A stretch of 58,730 nt of DNA from Lingula anatina (lineage: Eukaryota; Brachiopoda; Lingulata; Lingulida; Lingulidae). Under the pieces are notes generated by a model that was not told the DNA's origin, did not search any database, and saw nothing but the letters and a program-made list of their open reading frames with translations. This document shows positions 11,331 through 24,725 of the stretch, in pieces. The translations under genes were made by a program, and so were the position numbers. The DNA lies in the NCBI RefSeq assembly GCF_001039355.2, contig NW_019775592.1, positions 144,213 to 202,942 on the forward strand, in the 5' to 3' direction. Each line of letters begins with the position of its first letter. Position 1 is the stretch's first letter.

Positions 11331-12830
11331 GAGTCCTTAGAAACTTGGCAATATTTGCTTAATCATTAAGTCTTAAATTGTCATCTTGACCAGCAACCTT
11401 ATACTGCACTGCAGGCTGTATATTTACAGAGTCCTTTACCTCACCCTCTTCAAGTCAACCCCATGTTAAAGATTAACCCTATATATCAGTATGTTAAACA
11501 TGTAAATACTTATTACAAATTCAAGATGTGGCACAGCCCTCTCTTTAGAATTAAGGACCAGATGTGATGGGACCTTTAAAAATGCATAATGTTACTGACT
11601 TCTGACTTAAATACATTTTTAAGTAGCTCTGTATGAGATTTTGAAAATATCTGACATAGTATGACATTTTTTTGTGTATCACGAATGATACTACCTGATT
11701 GTATTTGGATTGTATGTACAACACTTAAATCTTCTCTACCACATCATTGCCTTCCAGCTTCTCTAACACAGCCAAAAGAGTCAATCTTATTGTTTCTTGC
11801 AGTTTTGACCACAACATCAATTTTCTACTTGTTTGCTATGAAGATTAAAATGTGATTAATATTCATTCCACTCATTCATTTTAACCTTCTTAGCTAGTTT
11901 TCAAATTATTCAGAATTAATATTCCATAATGAATAAATGTTAAATTATTTCAAGAACGTTTACCATGAATGCTAAATCACTAAATTCTTTCAAAGGTTCA
12001 CTAGATAAACATTGGAGTGGATAAGAATGCTTTTTAATTACAAAGCAGAGTTGGAGACCCATACTGTCAGAAAGAGAAGTAATATCAAGTCACTCAACCC
12101 AATTAAGCATACAGTGTCAATGGCTACAGGCCTGGATCTCTACCCATTTTTACATTGCATACTGCTATACAACTACTGCAAATAATGGGAATTGAACCTG
12201 TGTTGAAATATAACTAAGAACAGCTATAGAAGTACTACATATGGCCAATGCTAATTTCCACAGTCTAGAAAAAGGTGATAGTGAAATTTTTTCAAGGGTA
12301 AAATTTCTAGATATTTTTTTAAGTTGGCAAGGGTGGCAAGACCATTGATATGCCATGTATTAGAACAAGGACTTAAGTTTTCACTATAGCATGTCAGATT
12401 TTTGTGGAAATTTGGGGAAACACTTTTTTTTGTATTTTTTTACCCCCCCCCCCCTCCCAGTCCTCCTGGTTCTCCATTCAGTCAATGTTAGAAGGTGAAG
12501 CTCTACTGATACACTGTGGAAGATACAGTGTATCAATTTGTATTTCCCGTATTGCACGTATATTCCCATATTGCACTTCTGACTCCGTTTTGGCTAAAAA
12601 AAAAAAAAAAAAAAAAAGAGACAGACAATAAGTGTCACTAAAACTTAATTCAAGTCTCTAGCTTACCTACAAATAATAATAATAATGTGTGGACTCTATC
12701 TAATTCGAGTAAGTTTCACTCCTCTTACAATTCCCATTCAAACCCAACCTGACACCGTAGGTCTACGCATGGAATCTTGCGTTTTGGCAATAATACATTA
12801 TCTAAGAACTATCTTAAATAACATTTTACC

Positions 12831-12900
12831 TGTCCCGTCTTCTCTTATAAATCACGTTATTATTATTTCATCCCATTTCTCCCCATAATAAGCTGGCGCA
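12831..12900 (-). other. Possible 5' UTR exon of the minus-strand membrane-protein gene
   Basis: Read on the minus strand, GGGACAG is followed by GTAAAATG at 12830/12829, a usable donor facing away from the CpG-richer block. The start is not determined. It would supply the missing 5' UTR exon for the start-codon exon at 10142-10272. An alternative donor (GTAG, then GTAAGC) lies at 12667/12666. Confidence 0.3.
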
Positions 12901-13019
12901 GCACTCAGCTATCCCACAGGTGTTCGTATTTGAGCGCCACCTGGGCGAGGTGCACAACATCCGGTGACGTCATCCAGGTTTGTGCACATCTCCACCAGTT
13001 TGGTGACATTTAGGGTGTG

Positions 13020-13110
13020 ACCCGCCACTTTGTGTGAGAAAGAAGTCACTTAACTTTAACATTCCTCTAAAAGAAAGACCCGCGAGGAAGACCTACACCT
13101 TTTATTGAAG
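13020..13110 (+). other. MYO7A: MYO7A exon 1 (5' UTR, start not determined)
   Basis: The sequence TTTATTGAAG is followed at 13111 by the strong donor GTAAGCGTTG. There is no in-frame coding start, and the translation start lies in the next exon 11 kb away, so this should be a non-coding leader exon. The left boundary is a guess. Confidence 0.45.
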
Positions 13111-16100
13111 GTAAGCGTTGGTTTTACAGCCTTAAAAACTTTATTCCAACTTTTAGCGCACCTGTTCAGCATTGTCAACCGGCGACCGCCATTTTTCTTT
13201 GAGGTGACAGACGAGGGACATCGTCATTAATGAATGGGTATCATATGATAATTTGACGAGCGTTTATTAAGCCTTAAACGCGTGGCGGATAGTTCATTGT
13301 CTATCTAAAGCAAGGATAAAGCACGGTTGCGCTGTTTGTCACAGCGAAGCCAGAGTGTCAATTTAAATTTTTGGATTTCCACTCGAGTGTTTGAAGGAGC
13401 AGGGCGAGACGAGATTGGCAAAGGTGAGGGTGAGCGAAGCGAACAAGTGTGTCATTTTCATCCATCATCTTCATACGTTTATACCCTGTATCTGTAACAG
13501 CTAGCAGTGGCCCAGCATCGAGCAGCTACATTCAAAGCAATTGATATTGTCGACCCAGACAGTTTGTGTAACGTGAGGAATGTAGCCAATTATTGATTTT
13601 TTGTGTTGATTGATTGGTTGGTTGTTTCATGTCCCAGTTGGGTGGACAGCTGCTGGTGTGCCTTGGCATTATCTCCCGAGTCCAGACCCCCTCCTTAAAT
13701 GTCCTACTTACAGTTATTTAGGGCAAAGTCTGACGCTTATCTCTCTTGCTTTTTTAAAAACATTTACTAGCAAGAGAAGTATGCTAAGGAGAAAATATAG
13801 AGGATGGGGGGGGGGGGGGGGGTAGCGACATATTTTATAGTCCATATACCCGCTGGCATTATGTATACTGAATTATTTGTACTCTCCATGGACCATGATA
13901 TATATGCATTTTATACTGCTCCCTACCCACCCACCCCACCCCCTCAAAGAATAATTATACCTTTTTTTTAAGTATATTATTCTTGATCTAAAAATCATTT
14001 ATTGTTTACATGTAATATGCACTTGTGGTTTGGCTTGCTTTGTTTTTGTAAGTTGTACATGAATTCCATGAGATCTCAGATTAAGCTAGTCACAGCACAG
14101 AACCAGGCACAGCAAGGGCTGATTATAGTGACAGTTGCACAACAATGAATAATTGAATATATCTTCCTGCTGTTCTCTTTGGCTACAGTCTGTAATTACA
14201 GCATTGCATAACTTTGTACACGCCCTGTACCAAATTAGTGTCTGGCCACACATATATATGAGGGCGTGGATGTTGATGCTTTTGCCTCACTAATAATGAT
14301 TCTCTTTGACAGGAGGAATTATATTTTAACTGGTATAATAAGTCCAGTTGTTTTTATTATGTTTAGATGCATAGTGACTTTGTGACACAAAAAAGTATTT
14401 TCTTGTTTTCTTATTAGATGAACATCTATAACATTAGTTAGTAGTATTTCAAGAAGTAAACCACACCCAACATGTAGATAAGTGTCCAAGGGTTAACCTT
14501 ATCAGTGTAGTGAATATGTAGAAATTATAAATGGAATTTTAAACTATTGAAAGTGAAACATGCATGTACCTTCCATTTCTGTATTTATGTTTATATAATG
14601 CAAAGTGTATGTGAGGATCACATCCCTGTTCAAACTCTATAACTCTGGTTAACTCTTTAACTCTGTCTTTGCAGTTTGGTTTCATTTTTACTATTAAAAG
14701 CACTTATTATCTAATATCAGCTAAGACTGATACCTCCTTTAATGGCCATGTATGTCATAAGAATAATAGAAGCAACTTGTCATGTAAATTTATATGGTTT
14801 ATGATCATATAAATATGTAATATATTTTCACCTAGAGCTTAATCCAGCAAAAATTTATCACAGTCAAAGAAATGTATGTTTTTGGTCATATTAAGATATT
14901 TTATTAAAAGAATATTGATAAAATTGCATTTTTGATTTGCATTTGTCTTCTAACACAAGGTTGTGTCATCATCGTGTCATTTGGGATAAAGTGTAAGTGC
15001 TGATACAGACTTGAACCAGAGCTGGTTAGGATCTAAATGACACCACCATATGGCTGCTTAATAAACCTAATAGTAATAATTAGATTATATATATTAATTC
15101 GGTATTTAATGTAGTTTTATTCGTGAACCGTTTCATGTACATGTTATTTATGTATATCATATATAAGAGTGACATAATAAGTTTGGTATTCATAATTGAA
15201 TTAAGAACACTTAAATATTGAAATGTCATAAATCTTTTAAAGCCCTAAACAAGGCAGAGGAGTGATTTTACACGAGACTTGAATGCTTAGGTTGCTGTAT
15301 TTATATAAATATCACACCCATTGACTGGTGAAAAGCCAGTGTACCCAATGTAAAGAATTCCTAACCTTACGGGTTATATAATCAAGTATAAGCCATTGCA
15401 CAGGAGAATGTGATTTTATATCACGTGATATTATTAAATATAATGCTAAGTCCACAGGGTCTCAGCAATTGAAATGATGACTAAGATGGCCACTGTGGCT
15501 AAAAGTCTGCTCACCTAAAAGTGTTTTAATCTGGAGTTGAAAGTCAGTCTTAACTTTAAAAGACCCAAGTTTGATTTTATTTTATTTTATTATTTTTTTT
15601 TTTTGGGGGGGGGGTTAAATTTTTTCAAGGTTGTGGGGTTGGAAGAATTAGGTTGGAGGATGGTGTATCAGGAAAGGCATTAGACATCAGGAAAAGAGTA
15701 AAGTGTCTCTAAAATTTGCCAGTCATGTACAGAGTGATTTTTCTTTTGAAGCCATGCATTTTTCATACTACAAACAATATGCTAAAATGCTTTTAAAAGA
15801 TAATCTTTTATGTTGTTATATTTTATTCATTTGGACCATCCCCATATGTTAATAACATGGAAACTTTGCAGTCATTTTGATTTATGCCAGAAATCCCTCC
15901 CAAATCCTGGTCTGACATTTTCTTTGGTCAGCCACAGGTGATATAAACTGATGTGACCCCATGGCCCCTTGTAGCCCAGGTAGGTTGATAGCTCTCTCAC
16001 TTTACTGCCCTGTCATTACTCTGCTACTGTAGTGATATTATAGAGAGATAACTTGTGTCAAACGATATTAGAATGGTGTTATTCAGAGACCTAGTAATTT

Positions 16101-16154
16101 TAGCTTCATGATTGTTTTTATTTATTTATGAATTATTTCCTGCCATCCTTTCTT

Positions 16155-16285
16155 CCTTCCTTTTCTTCTTTCCTTCTTCTCTTCCTTCCTTCCCTCCTTC
16201 CTTCCTTCCTTCCTTCCTTTTCTTTCTTCCTTCTTTCCCTTTTCATCCTTTTTTCCCCTCCTTCTTATCTTTCTTTCTTTTATTT
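16155..16285. repeat. TTCC-rich pyrimidine tract
   Basis: Imperfect CTTCC/CTTTC repeats. Overlapping open frames (Ser/Phe/Pro-rich) are artefacts. Confidence 0.9.
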
Positions 16286-16758
16286 ATTCATTCATATGTC
16301 AGTACTCGCTCACTTATTAATATTTTATTCCCATACCCCGATATTTTAGATAAAAAAGTACAAGTATAAGCCCCAAGGTAAGTCACATACAGGCAGTATG
16401 GGCTGCACACACCTGTAGCCCAGCAGTGGATTCTCTCTCAGTTGATTGTTATCTTGGTGAATTGTTCCCTTCAGTGAATCAGGTATCTAGTTCAATGCCC
16501 TATCTCAGTCATTGTAGGTGTGGGCCCTTCATGCATGACAGGTATGCTGATAGAGATTACAGGAGGAGTGAAGACTGGAGGTAGGATTGAGAGAGAGAGG
16601 GGGGGAGAGGGAGAGATGGAAGGTTATTTGTTGGGGGGGGGGTAGAGAAGAGAGGTAAGAGTAGGAAAGTTTGCAAGAGGGGAGAGAGGAGAGAAAGGGA
16701 ACTGATGAAGAAGGCAAAAATAAAGAAAGAAGGGTTGTCAGACAGGGAAAAGGTTGGG

Positions 16759-16759
16759 G

Positions 16760-16809
<50 letters not shown>
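16759..16809. repeat. (GA)n microsatellite
   Basis: About twenty-five GA units inside a wider purine-rich stretch (16560-16840). Confidence 0.95.
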
Positions 16810-16811
<2 letters not shown>

Positions 16812-19060
16812 TGCAGGAGAGGAAGAGCAAAAGGAAGGGAGTACAGTACTTACTATTGAACCTTAGTGAGCAATCACACCACAAATGCACTAGATCTTCT
16901 AATGGTTAAATGCAGTTTCATGTTTATTACCAGGCATCAAATATGGTCATCAAAGCCTTTAACCTCAGGCTAATATTTCATTTTTATATCCCAATGGATG
17001 TCCATCGTGTTAAGTTGTCTGATTGTCATTTCCACTGTATGCTGCCTGTCATTTCCTTATGGAACTCTCCTACAAGTATTGTATCCTTAAGCTGTATCAA
17101 ATTTCGAGTTGGATTATCTTTTTTTTTTCTTTTTATGGTGAACCTGGGAGCTGTCAAATTACAAGGGGGTTCAATTCATTTGTAGTGCTTGTGTACGGGA
17201 TGTTGTTAAAAAAAAGAAAAACCTGAGGAGCATTGCAATGGGTTCAAGGAGTTCAAATCTCAAAATAATTAAAACATTTCTTAAACATCTTCATCACTGA
17301 AATATCGTCAGTAAATTGACAAATATTTACTTCCATATCAAAGTTTGATAAAGGAACTTGATGCAAGATTATCCAAGTTACGAAGTAACTATCAAGATTT
17401 ATTAAAATTCAATTTGATATCTTTCGTAGGTAGGATCCACCATCTTCATCCATATGTCATCATGTAGATGTCGTTGCTATCTCTGTATTAATTAGCTTTC
17501 ATGAACAATTATCTGCTTAATGTAATGGTGGGACTCTTGAGAGCTGTAATGAATATCAGAACATGACCAGGCATCATCGAAATGTAATTGATTATTTCAT
17601 TAGCTCTCCCAAACCAGCCCCCCCAAAAAGCCATCAGACCAAAGATAAATACTTGTATGTATTTGAATATACTTGCTCATGAATATAGTTCCAAGAATCT
17701 CTTTCTTGTTGATATATTCATACTAAGTGAACTTTGGTTTTTAACACGATGGCTTGATATGGAGAAGACAAATATAATTATCTCGGAACATGCAAGATAA
17801 GCGTGTTCAGTAAGCCAGCCGCCCATTACATGCTGTGATGTGAGGAGACTATAAAAATCTTTTGTATTCCTTTATATTATCATTGGCTAAATTTATTTTT
17901 ATTTTATTTTCTCTTTAATTATTTATGTATTTATTTACTCTTGATATAAGAGAGCTTCAAAGAAGGCAAACAAAATTTTATTGATCTCTGAACAATTGTC
18001 CATTTTATTCGTAGTAAGTACTAGTACATACTTTATGTTTATGTCTGTTTTTGAAATTGAGATGAAAAATCAGAATTCTATCATTGACTGGCACTAGTAC
18101 AACCTTCTCAAATGCAACATGCTGTTATCATGTGTCAGAATGATAGAACATCTTAATTTCCGCCATGAAGGCCAGGGATTTAATAGGACTTTTTTCCAAC
18201 CTCCAGGAGTCACGATGAATCTAACACCAGGAAATTACTGGCTATACATCGTGTTTATTTCTGATGAGTCCCCATTGAAGCTTTCCAGGCACTCTTTGAA
18301 CTGGGGGTTTAGCAGTAGTGTGATTGGTATTATTTTTTTACTGTGCGTGCATCTCATGTCTGCATGCACATGTGCACACGTGTGCACACAAACACACACA
18401 CACACACACACAAGCACACTTAAGGGGCCATAGGCTGCTAGCAGCTAAATAAACAAATTCAATAACTCACATATTTATGATTATCCCATTTATTTTGCAG
18501 TGCACTGTTCAGCATCATAGGACCCCACAGTATTAGTGCACTAGAGATTATATAAATGTATTTTACATTTTAGAATATAGGTCAGTTGATATCTGCATAT
18601 ACATATATCCACGTGGATAATCTCTTGGCTCATGCAAAGTGGCTATTTTGCAGATGTCTGTCCAGTGTGTACATGTAATAGTAGTTACTAGGGACCAGTC
18701 AGTATGTATGGATCTCTAGGGTGACAATATTTTTGTTGTGTACAGCGTAAGTTTTCGTAGTATTTCTACCTTACACTGACATTCTGTATGGGACTGTGCT
18801 ACTTAACTAGTACAGAAATTGTTGATAGCCTCTGGCATTGGGCAGGTTAATATCAGATTTATAAGTCTGGTGATTATGTGGTTCTCAAAGCTTTAGTTTG
18901 ATTGAGGGTGTATTAGATTTTTTTTACCACTTCTTTGACATGAAGCTGGTTTAGGTTAATTTTCTGGGAGGAAAAAGCAAACATTTCTATTCCCAGAAGT
19001 GTAAGGACCGACTGGTGTATCATGGTGGACAGAAGGAACGTCTTTGTAAGAGGGGGGAGG

Positions 19061-19233
19061 CTGGAGTAGCGCTAGCACTCGCCAATTTAGCCAAATGCTA
19101 AAACTGACTTAAATTGGCTAAAGAAAAGGGGCTTGATTTGACATGTTTTAGCCAAATTATAACCATTTTGGTAACAAATTGACAAAAATGTGGTGATTTG
19201 GCTAAGCGAAAAAAATTGCTAGCGCTACCCCAG
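19061..19233 (+). mobile_element. MITE family B, copy 1
   Basis: The ends are inverted repeats: CTGGAGTAGCGCTAGCA at the left, and TGCTAGCGCTACCCCAG at the right. The interior (TTAGCCAAAT, ATAACCATTTTG) is found again in reverse orientation at 22888-23061. About 173 bp, non-coding. Confidence 0.85.
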
Positions 19234-19288
19234 GGAGGCCTAAGTAGAAATTTAGTATTGTTTCAATATAACAGAATCCACTAAGACT

Positions 19289-19444
19289 GGGTTCCCATGC
19301 CAAATCAACTAGGGGGTAAAGATCCGTAATTACCCCCTAACAGCTTTACTAGGCGTGATAGACATTTAAGCCAGTTAAGTTGTTTGCAATATGGTGCGAA
19401 TCCCCAGGGAGATAGATTGATCCAAATAGCTGTGGGAATGGTCC
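19289..19444 (-). mobile_element. MITE family A, copy 3 (diverged, inverted)
   Basis: Its reverse complement begins CCATTCCCACAGCTATTTGG, followed by ATCAATCTATC, matching the left end of the copy at 5962. The interior block AATTACCCCCTAACAGC is the complement of that copy's GCTGTAAGGGGGTAAT. Confidence 0.65.
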
Positions 19445-21303
19445 CTAAGAGAAGATCTATCAGACATGAACTTTTTTTTTTTCTGTAGAATCATAGAATA
19501 GCAAGATTTTATATTGGAATCAATTCTAATAGTGCCTTAGGCATGCTGTAGACTCTACTGCTAGTTATCCAGTGTTTTGTCCCACAAAAAGAGTTCAGAG
19601 ATTTGTTTTATCTTTGATCAAAAGACTGCAGATTTAAGTTATAAATTTCTTTTTTTTTTTCTGCCATCTGAATAACACACAATGGATAGGAATATTTATA
19701 TCACAGAAATCATTGATCATGTCCTCATCAAAAGGTCAGTTATTCCTGAAGTGGGTTGAAAGGAAAGCTGTTGTGTGACATCCTAGAATTTTCTCTGAAC
19801 AGATCGTAGTTGAGTGAAAGAGCTCGTATGTTATTTGTTAGAGGAGGAAACTGGTTAGGATTTCTTGAATCAGTCAAATTTACTGTAGAAATTTTCATTA
19901 AAAAGGCTGTTGTTGGGGTACCATTTACTGGAAATCTTGATAACTGAACAGCTTATTGGTTCATTTCCAAGGCTCTGTTTCAAATGAAAGGTAGATACAG
20001 AACAATTACATTGATGGAGAATGACAATGTAACAACAATGAGAAGCTAAGAATTATTAGTGATTCTCTGGAACGCTTCTGGCTACATTCACGTAGTCACT
20101 TTATTACCAGCAGATATCAGTGCCTTTAAATTATAAAGAAAGCCCTTAATTATTTATTCATAAATCAATGAATTTATTTATATTTTTTGCATGCAAACAT
20201 ACCAGGCCATGAAATACCATGATCTGTCTTTATGCTTTAAATATAAATTGAAACCTGACCAGTTTACAAAGTGGTAACTGCACCAAAAAAAAAAGTTAAT
20301 TTACAATGGACAACTGCAGAGGTGTGGTGAATATATTTTATTGATTCAATATCTAACAGCTGGTTGATTTTGACAGTGTTTGAATGATAGTAAGCTGTCA
20401 CGATAACCAAACATTATTTTACTCTTAGATTTATCCATGATAGATTTTAGCTAAATCATGAAGTGCCAAATATAGTTACTGTTATATTAAATATGTCATA
20501 GTGAATATTACTACAGCACTGAGTGTGTCAGTACTGCCTCATAATTTATAGCACTGGTATTCCTTTGTTATTGTGCACACTGAGTACAAATGGGAGGGAA
20601 CTCTGCCCAGTCTAAAAAACAGAGCAGGTTTTATTATAGATGTTTTATATTACGATAACGATTTTTAGGTGGTACAAGCTTCATAATGGGCGTGACATGC
20701 CCGCCCCCATGTCTAAATATAGAACCATACAGCATATTATGCAGCGAAATGTATAAATTGAGGGGAAGAGTAGTCCTTTGTTATTTGCCTGCCACAGCAG
20801 TAGGTAACAATATAGCTTATGTTATTGATTGTGTTCAGTCGTGGGTTGCCCACTCAGTATAAAGGGTGGGGTCCATTTCAGGATGAATTTTATTTCTTCT
20901 TAACTGTCTCAAGTTTTAAGTTTTTAATGAAATTTTGACTTTTTTTAATCAGTCTAAGACAGTTTGACAAAGAAGGGATCAAATTTAAATAGTTTTATTT
21001 TGACAAAATGGATGATTAAGATTGAAGAAGAGAAATTTATTGAGTGGGATCGAATGGTAGGGCTCCATTGTTATGTGTCAGGCAGAATTTTTGTTGTAAA
21101 GAAGTAGATTTGTACAGTAAAAAAAAACAGGTAACATTACAAAGGCAAAAAAGGGAGGGGTGTGCTTATAACCTGTGGCCATATAATTATCTGAAGATGA
21201 ACAGGTGAAAATATGAGATATGACTGAACTAAATGTTGACACTCATTCAGTGGCCTATAGGTAAGGGCCTGTTGAATATGCCTTATGTTGAGTAAGGTGC
21301 ACA

Positions 21304-21419
21304 AGTAAATAGTGTTGTGTGGATGAAGACTCAGAAAAAGATGTGATTTTAGTTTAAGTTCTAGTAAATAGTTCTGTGTGGATGAAGACTCAGAAAAAGA
21401 TGTGATTTTAGTTTAAATA
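21304..21419. repeat. Tandem duplication of a 59-bp unit
   Basis: AGTAAATAGTGTTGTGTGG at 21304 recurs at 21363 with a nearly identical remainder (GATGAAGACTCAGAAAAAG). Two copies only, very similar, so a recent event. Confidence 0.9.
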
Positions 21420-21639
21420 CAGTGTACTCAGCTGTTTGAACACTTTTATTTGGCAGTTGGAAGATTTTGATACAGATAAGCTTGAAAATTAACAGCATTT
21501 TAAAACTCCGTGAAATGCTATGATGATGTGTGATATTTGATAATATTTACCTAAAACAGCAATTACTAAACTTAGTAAAAAAAAGTTAATTTCAGTATAT
21601 GTCATGTCAGGCGTGCCTAGGCTAGTAAACTTGTATCTG

Positions 21640-21832
21640 AGGTGAAGATTTGGGGGGGCTAAGTTTTCAGGGCCCCGTAACTCGAAGGCATCATGCATTG
21701 CGACCGAGCGCAAGCATCTCAATTCCATAACTCGCCCATACTCGTCCCATATAATACATTGTAGCCTCTGTGTGATATGGCTATTCGCAATACGCCATGC
21801 TTTCGAGTTACAGAGCCCAGTTTTACTAGCAT
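21640..21832. mobile_element. TIR element (MITE-like) in intron 1
   Basis: GGGCCCCGTAACTCGAAGGC near the left end and GCTTTCGAGTTACAGAGCCC near the right end are inverted copies of each other. The middle is CG-containing and non-repetitive. The minus-strand open frame across it does not fit any splice pattern and is treated as chance. Confidence 0.65.
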
Positions 21833-22488
21833 TTGGCATGGGGCCAGTGGTTAAAAAAAAAAAAAAAAAAAACTTGTTCTTTGATATTAAAGGGAGCAAG
21901 TTTCAAGCAAACAATGTTATTTAAAGCACACAGCTTCATTATCTTCCCATCTGCATATACACAATACCAGCAAGCTGGTGTGTGGGAACATGTTTTACAA
22001 GTGCCCCCAGCATTCTAATTATTACAAGGCTACAAGGATCTACAATACTCTGCTTGTTATGTGTTTTTTTGGATTATGTCAGCTGTTTCTTTATACATTG
22101 AGAGATTGATTGTTTTATGAGCTGCGTGTTATAAACTTCCTTGTGCAGTATTTGGGTTTTGGAGCTGATAAGATATCAGCATGCAACATTAACACAGTTT
22201 ACAGCCAAAGGGTTATTTGTCTAAATAAAACTGTAGTTGAGCAATGAAAATTTTTCTTAATGTCTTTAATTGCTGGACGCTATGTCTGCTTTTTGCTTCA
22301 AAAATTGTTAGATTCTGGTTATCTAAAGGTCCACTGGGGTACATTGGAGGTGGAATTATTATTATTTTTTATTTATTGTTATTATTATTATTATTATTTT
22401 TTTTTTTTGACATGTATGATTTGTGTGCCATGGTTTATTGTTAAAGTTCATTGCCCCTTTTACTGGCTTATTTAAGAGTTTCTCTTTT

Positions 22489-22489
22489 T

Positions 22490-22547
<58 letters not shown>
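22489..22547. repeat. (CA)n microsatellite
   Basis: Nearly uninterrupted CA dinucleotides. Confidence 0.97.
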
Positions 22548-22887
22548 AGGCTGCATATAGTCAGATATTAATTTTATTATATCCAAGTGACATCCATGTA
22601 CAGATAGGGATAAATATGACTTCTGTGGCAGGGTGTGGCGGATAGGCGTGTGTGAAGATTTGTCGTCTCAGTTTGCTCTGTACACACTCCATGAGTGACT
22701 AATCACCAGCACGCACTGGTGTGTGGCTGCCGTCGTAACCGTCAGATGCCTGGGGAGGCGTAACCATAATATGTACTGAACAAGGTGTTTGTTTGCTCTT
22801 TATATTATAGATGATGAAGTAATGGTTGATACCTTGGTCTGTCCTCGTCACTTTTGGTAGGTCAGACTTTGTGACGTAGTTTTCAGA

Positions 22888-23061
22888 CTGGGGGTAGCGT
22901 TAGCAATTTTTTTCACTTAGCCAAATCATCACATTTTTGTCAATTTGTTATCAAAATGGTTATAATTTGGCTATAACATGTCAAATCAAGCCCTTTTTCT
23001 TTAGCCAATTTAAGGCAGTTTTAGCATTTGGCTAAATTGGCGAGTCTTAGCGCTACCCCAG
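22888..23061 (-). mobile_element. MITE family B, copy 2 (inverted relative to copy 1)
   Basis: CTGGGGGTAGCGTTAGCAA at the left and TTAGCGCTACCCCAG at the right form the terminal repeats. The interior is the reverse complement of 19061-19233 with few differences. The two copies lie 3.7 kb apart in opposite orientation in MYO7A intron 1. Confidence 0.85.
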
Positions 23062-24071
23062 TCAGTGTTTACCAGCAGTGCAGATATACAGGTCTATAGG
23101 CCGTGGAATTCATCTTCTTCATCTTTTGACATTATGCAAAACAAGGCCATTTCTGCCACAGTTTCTTACTAAAGGTTGTTGATTTGTCAGTTATGGTAGT
23201 TTTTAATCCCTGTCCCTGCTCCTTCTTGCTAACCACCGAGTCCAGGAAAGGTATGACTTCATGATAAGTATGTTGACATATTTTGCTGCAGTTTACACAT
23301 AGTTTGATCATAAACCTGTATGGGAGATAAGTACTGTAGGTATATGACACAAGACAAGGAGTGTGCCTTGTTCCAATACAGCTACTGACTTTGTCTGCTC
23401 TACTGGTAGACTCTGCTCATAGTAGGATCCTGGACAACAGTATCTTGAGGTAGAGTGTCCTACCCTAATCCCTGTGTGTGTGCGTGTGCGTGCGTGCGTG
23501 CGTGTTTGGGGGGGGGTAGCACAGTCACATCTATGACAGGACTTTTTTAAAATCTTTTTATTTGGGCATTATTTTGCCAAAATGTTGAAACCATGCATTT
23601 ACTATTTCGTATTCCACTTCTTCAGAGGTAAATCACTTAGTTAGTAGTGGCAACAAGTTGTTAGATCTTAACATAATGCATATTGCTTCCAAATTTCATG
23701 CCAACTAAAGTTAAAGGTTATATAAATGAGTAACTTCAAAAGAATATTACCTTTGAAAGGTAAGGGGATCATGTTAATATCAAATTATCTTTTCCTTAAA
23801 ACTACCCCCCCTTCCTCCCCTACACTTTAATTAAAATTGCAAGCGAAAGAAATTAACCATATGATTTATACTGCAGCTGCAATGATAATTAAAAGAGCCA
23901 GCACTGTGGAAAGTAATACCCCTCCTTCTCTCTCTTTTCTGCATATTTTATTTCATTACAGCTACTCACCTAAAAGAAAAACCCAGTTACAATCACACGA
24001 AAGAACACAGATATGTTTCATTTGTAAAGCGTGTCTTATGTAAGAGTAATATTTACGTTTCTGCTTTACAG

Positions 24072-24168
24072 AAAGGAGAACTATGCCTTTAGAACGTTGA
24101 GGACGACTTCACATTGCAAAGGACAATTCACAAGGGGGTGACCCACAAAGATGGTGATTTTAGCAAAG
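24072..24168 (+). CDS. MYO7A: MYO7A exon 2 (start codon)
   Basis: Acceptor TTTACAG, a 79-base leader, then ATG at 24151 encoding MVILAK before a GTGAGG donor. The start is chosen because it sits at the known N terminus of the family and phase 0 fits the next exon. Confidence 0.9.
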
Positions 24169-24687
24169 GTGAGGACCGTGTTTTGTGTCAATTTAAATAC
24201 TTGAAATGTCCTGTTATGATTTGTGTTTGCATTTGGTGGTATTTATATTTGCATTTGGTTACTAGTAGCCGTGTTTCAAAAATGTCAGTTCTTGTCATTC
24301 AACAAACTTACTATAAAGATATTTGTTTTTCACTATAGAAAATGGATAGTTTGTGACTTATAGTGTGCAATTTATCAGTATAATTGCTCCCATATGTGAT
24401 CTTATGGAATGACTTTAAATTCTATTGATTCCAATTAACTGATGTTGGGTTAAGATCAGCACTGTTTAACACTAGTGTGATGCTATGAATGATTGAGAGA
24501 GAATGTCTCGTTATTTTGCAAGAACCGTCGGTAATGTTTTTTTAATGCTTAATTGATCTTTGGACTGTAATTAATTGATATCTTATTTAAGGTTGTGTTG
24601 AATTAGGTTATAATTTCTTGTTCAGGGTCAGGATTGCCTTTGAGCCTTTTTCATTGATATTCTCATTTTAAATTCCAGCTGTCTGAG

Positions 24688-24725
<38 letters not shown>

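Larger units (their letters stand above)
10273..12829. other. Non-coding stretch upstream of the minus-strand start exon
   Basis: Apart from the palindrome and the family C element, I see only AT-rich sequence, a TA run near 10576, poly-C at 12441 and poly-A at 12597. No splice-bounded coding segment is apparent. Confidence 0.5.
12830..13480. promoter_or_regulatory. Candidate two-way promoter between the membrane-protein gene and MYO7A
   Basis: This block is richer in CpG than its surroundings. It holds a perfect CRE palindrome TGACGTCA at 12965-12972, E-box-like CACCTG motifs, and a YY1-type CCGCCATTTT at 13186-13195. Donors face outward on both sides: GTAAAA on the minus strand at 12829 and GTAAGC on the plus strand at 13111. 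The divergent layout and composition are seen; promoter activity is inferred. Confidence 0.5.
13111..24071 (+). other. MYO7A intron 1 (about 11 kb)
   Basis: No coding exon is recognised. It holds MITE copies (family A at 19289, family B at 19061 and 22888, a separate TIR element at 21640), a 59-bp tandem duplication at 21304, a TTCC-rich tract around 16160-16280, GA repeats at 16760-16809, CA repeats at 18386-18412 and 22490-22547, and several poly-G, poly-T and poly-A runs. Long first introns often hold enhancers, but I can point to none here. Confidence 0.6.

Noticed and set aside
16112-16369. Phe/Ser/Pro-rich open frames
   Set aside because: Produced by the TTCC-rich tract.
21489-21899. 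136-codon minus-strand open frame
   Set aside because: Overlies a terminal-inverted-repeat element and poly-T; no splice pattern or family.
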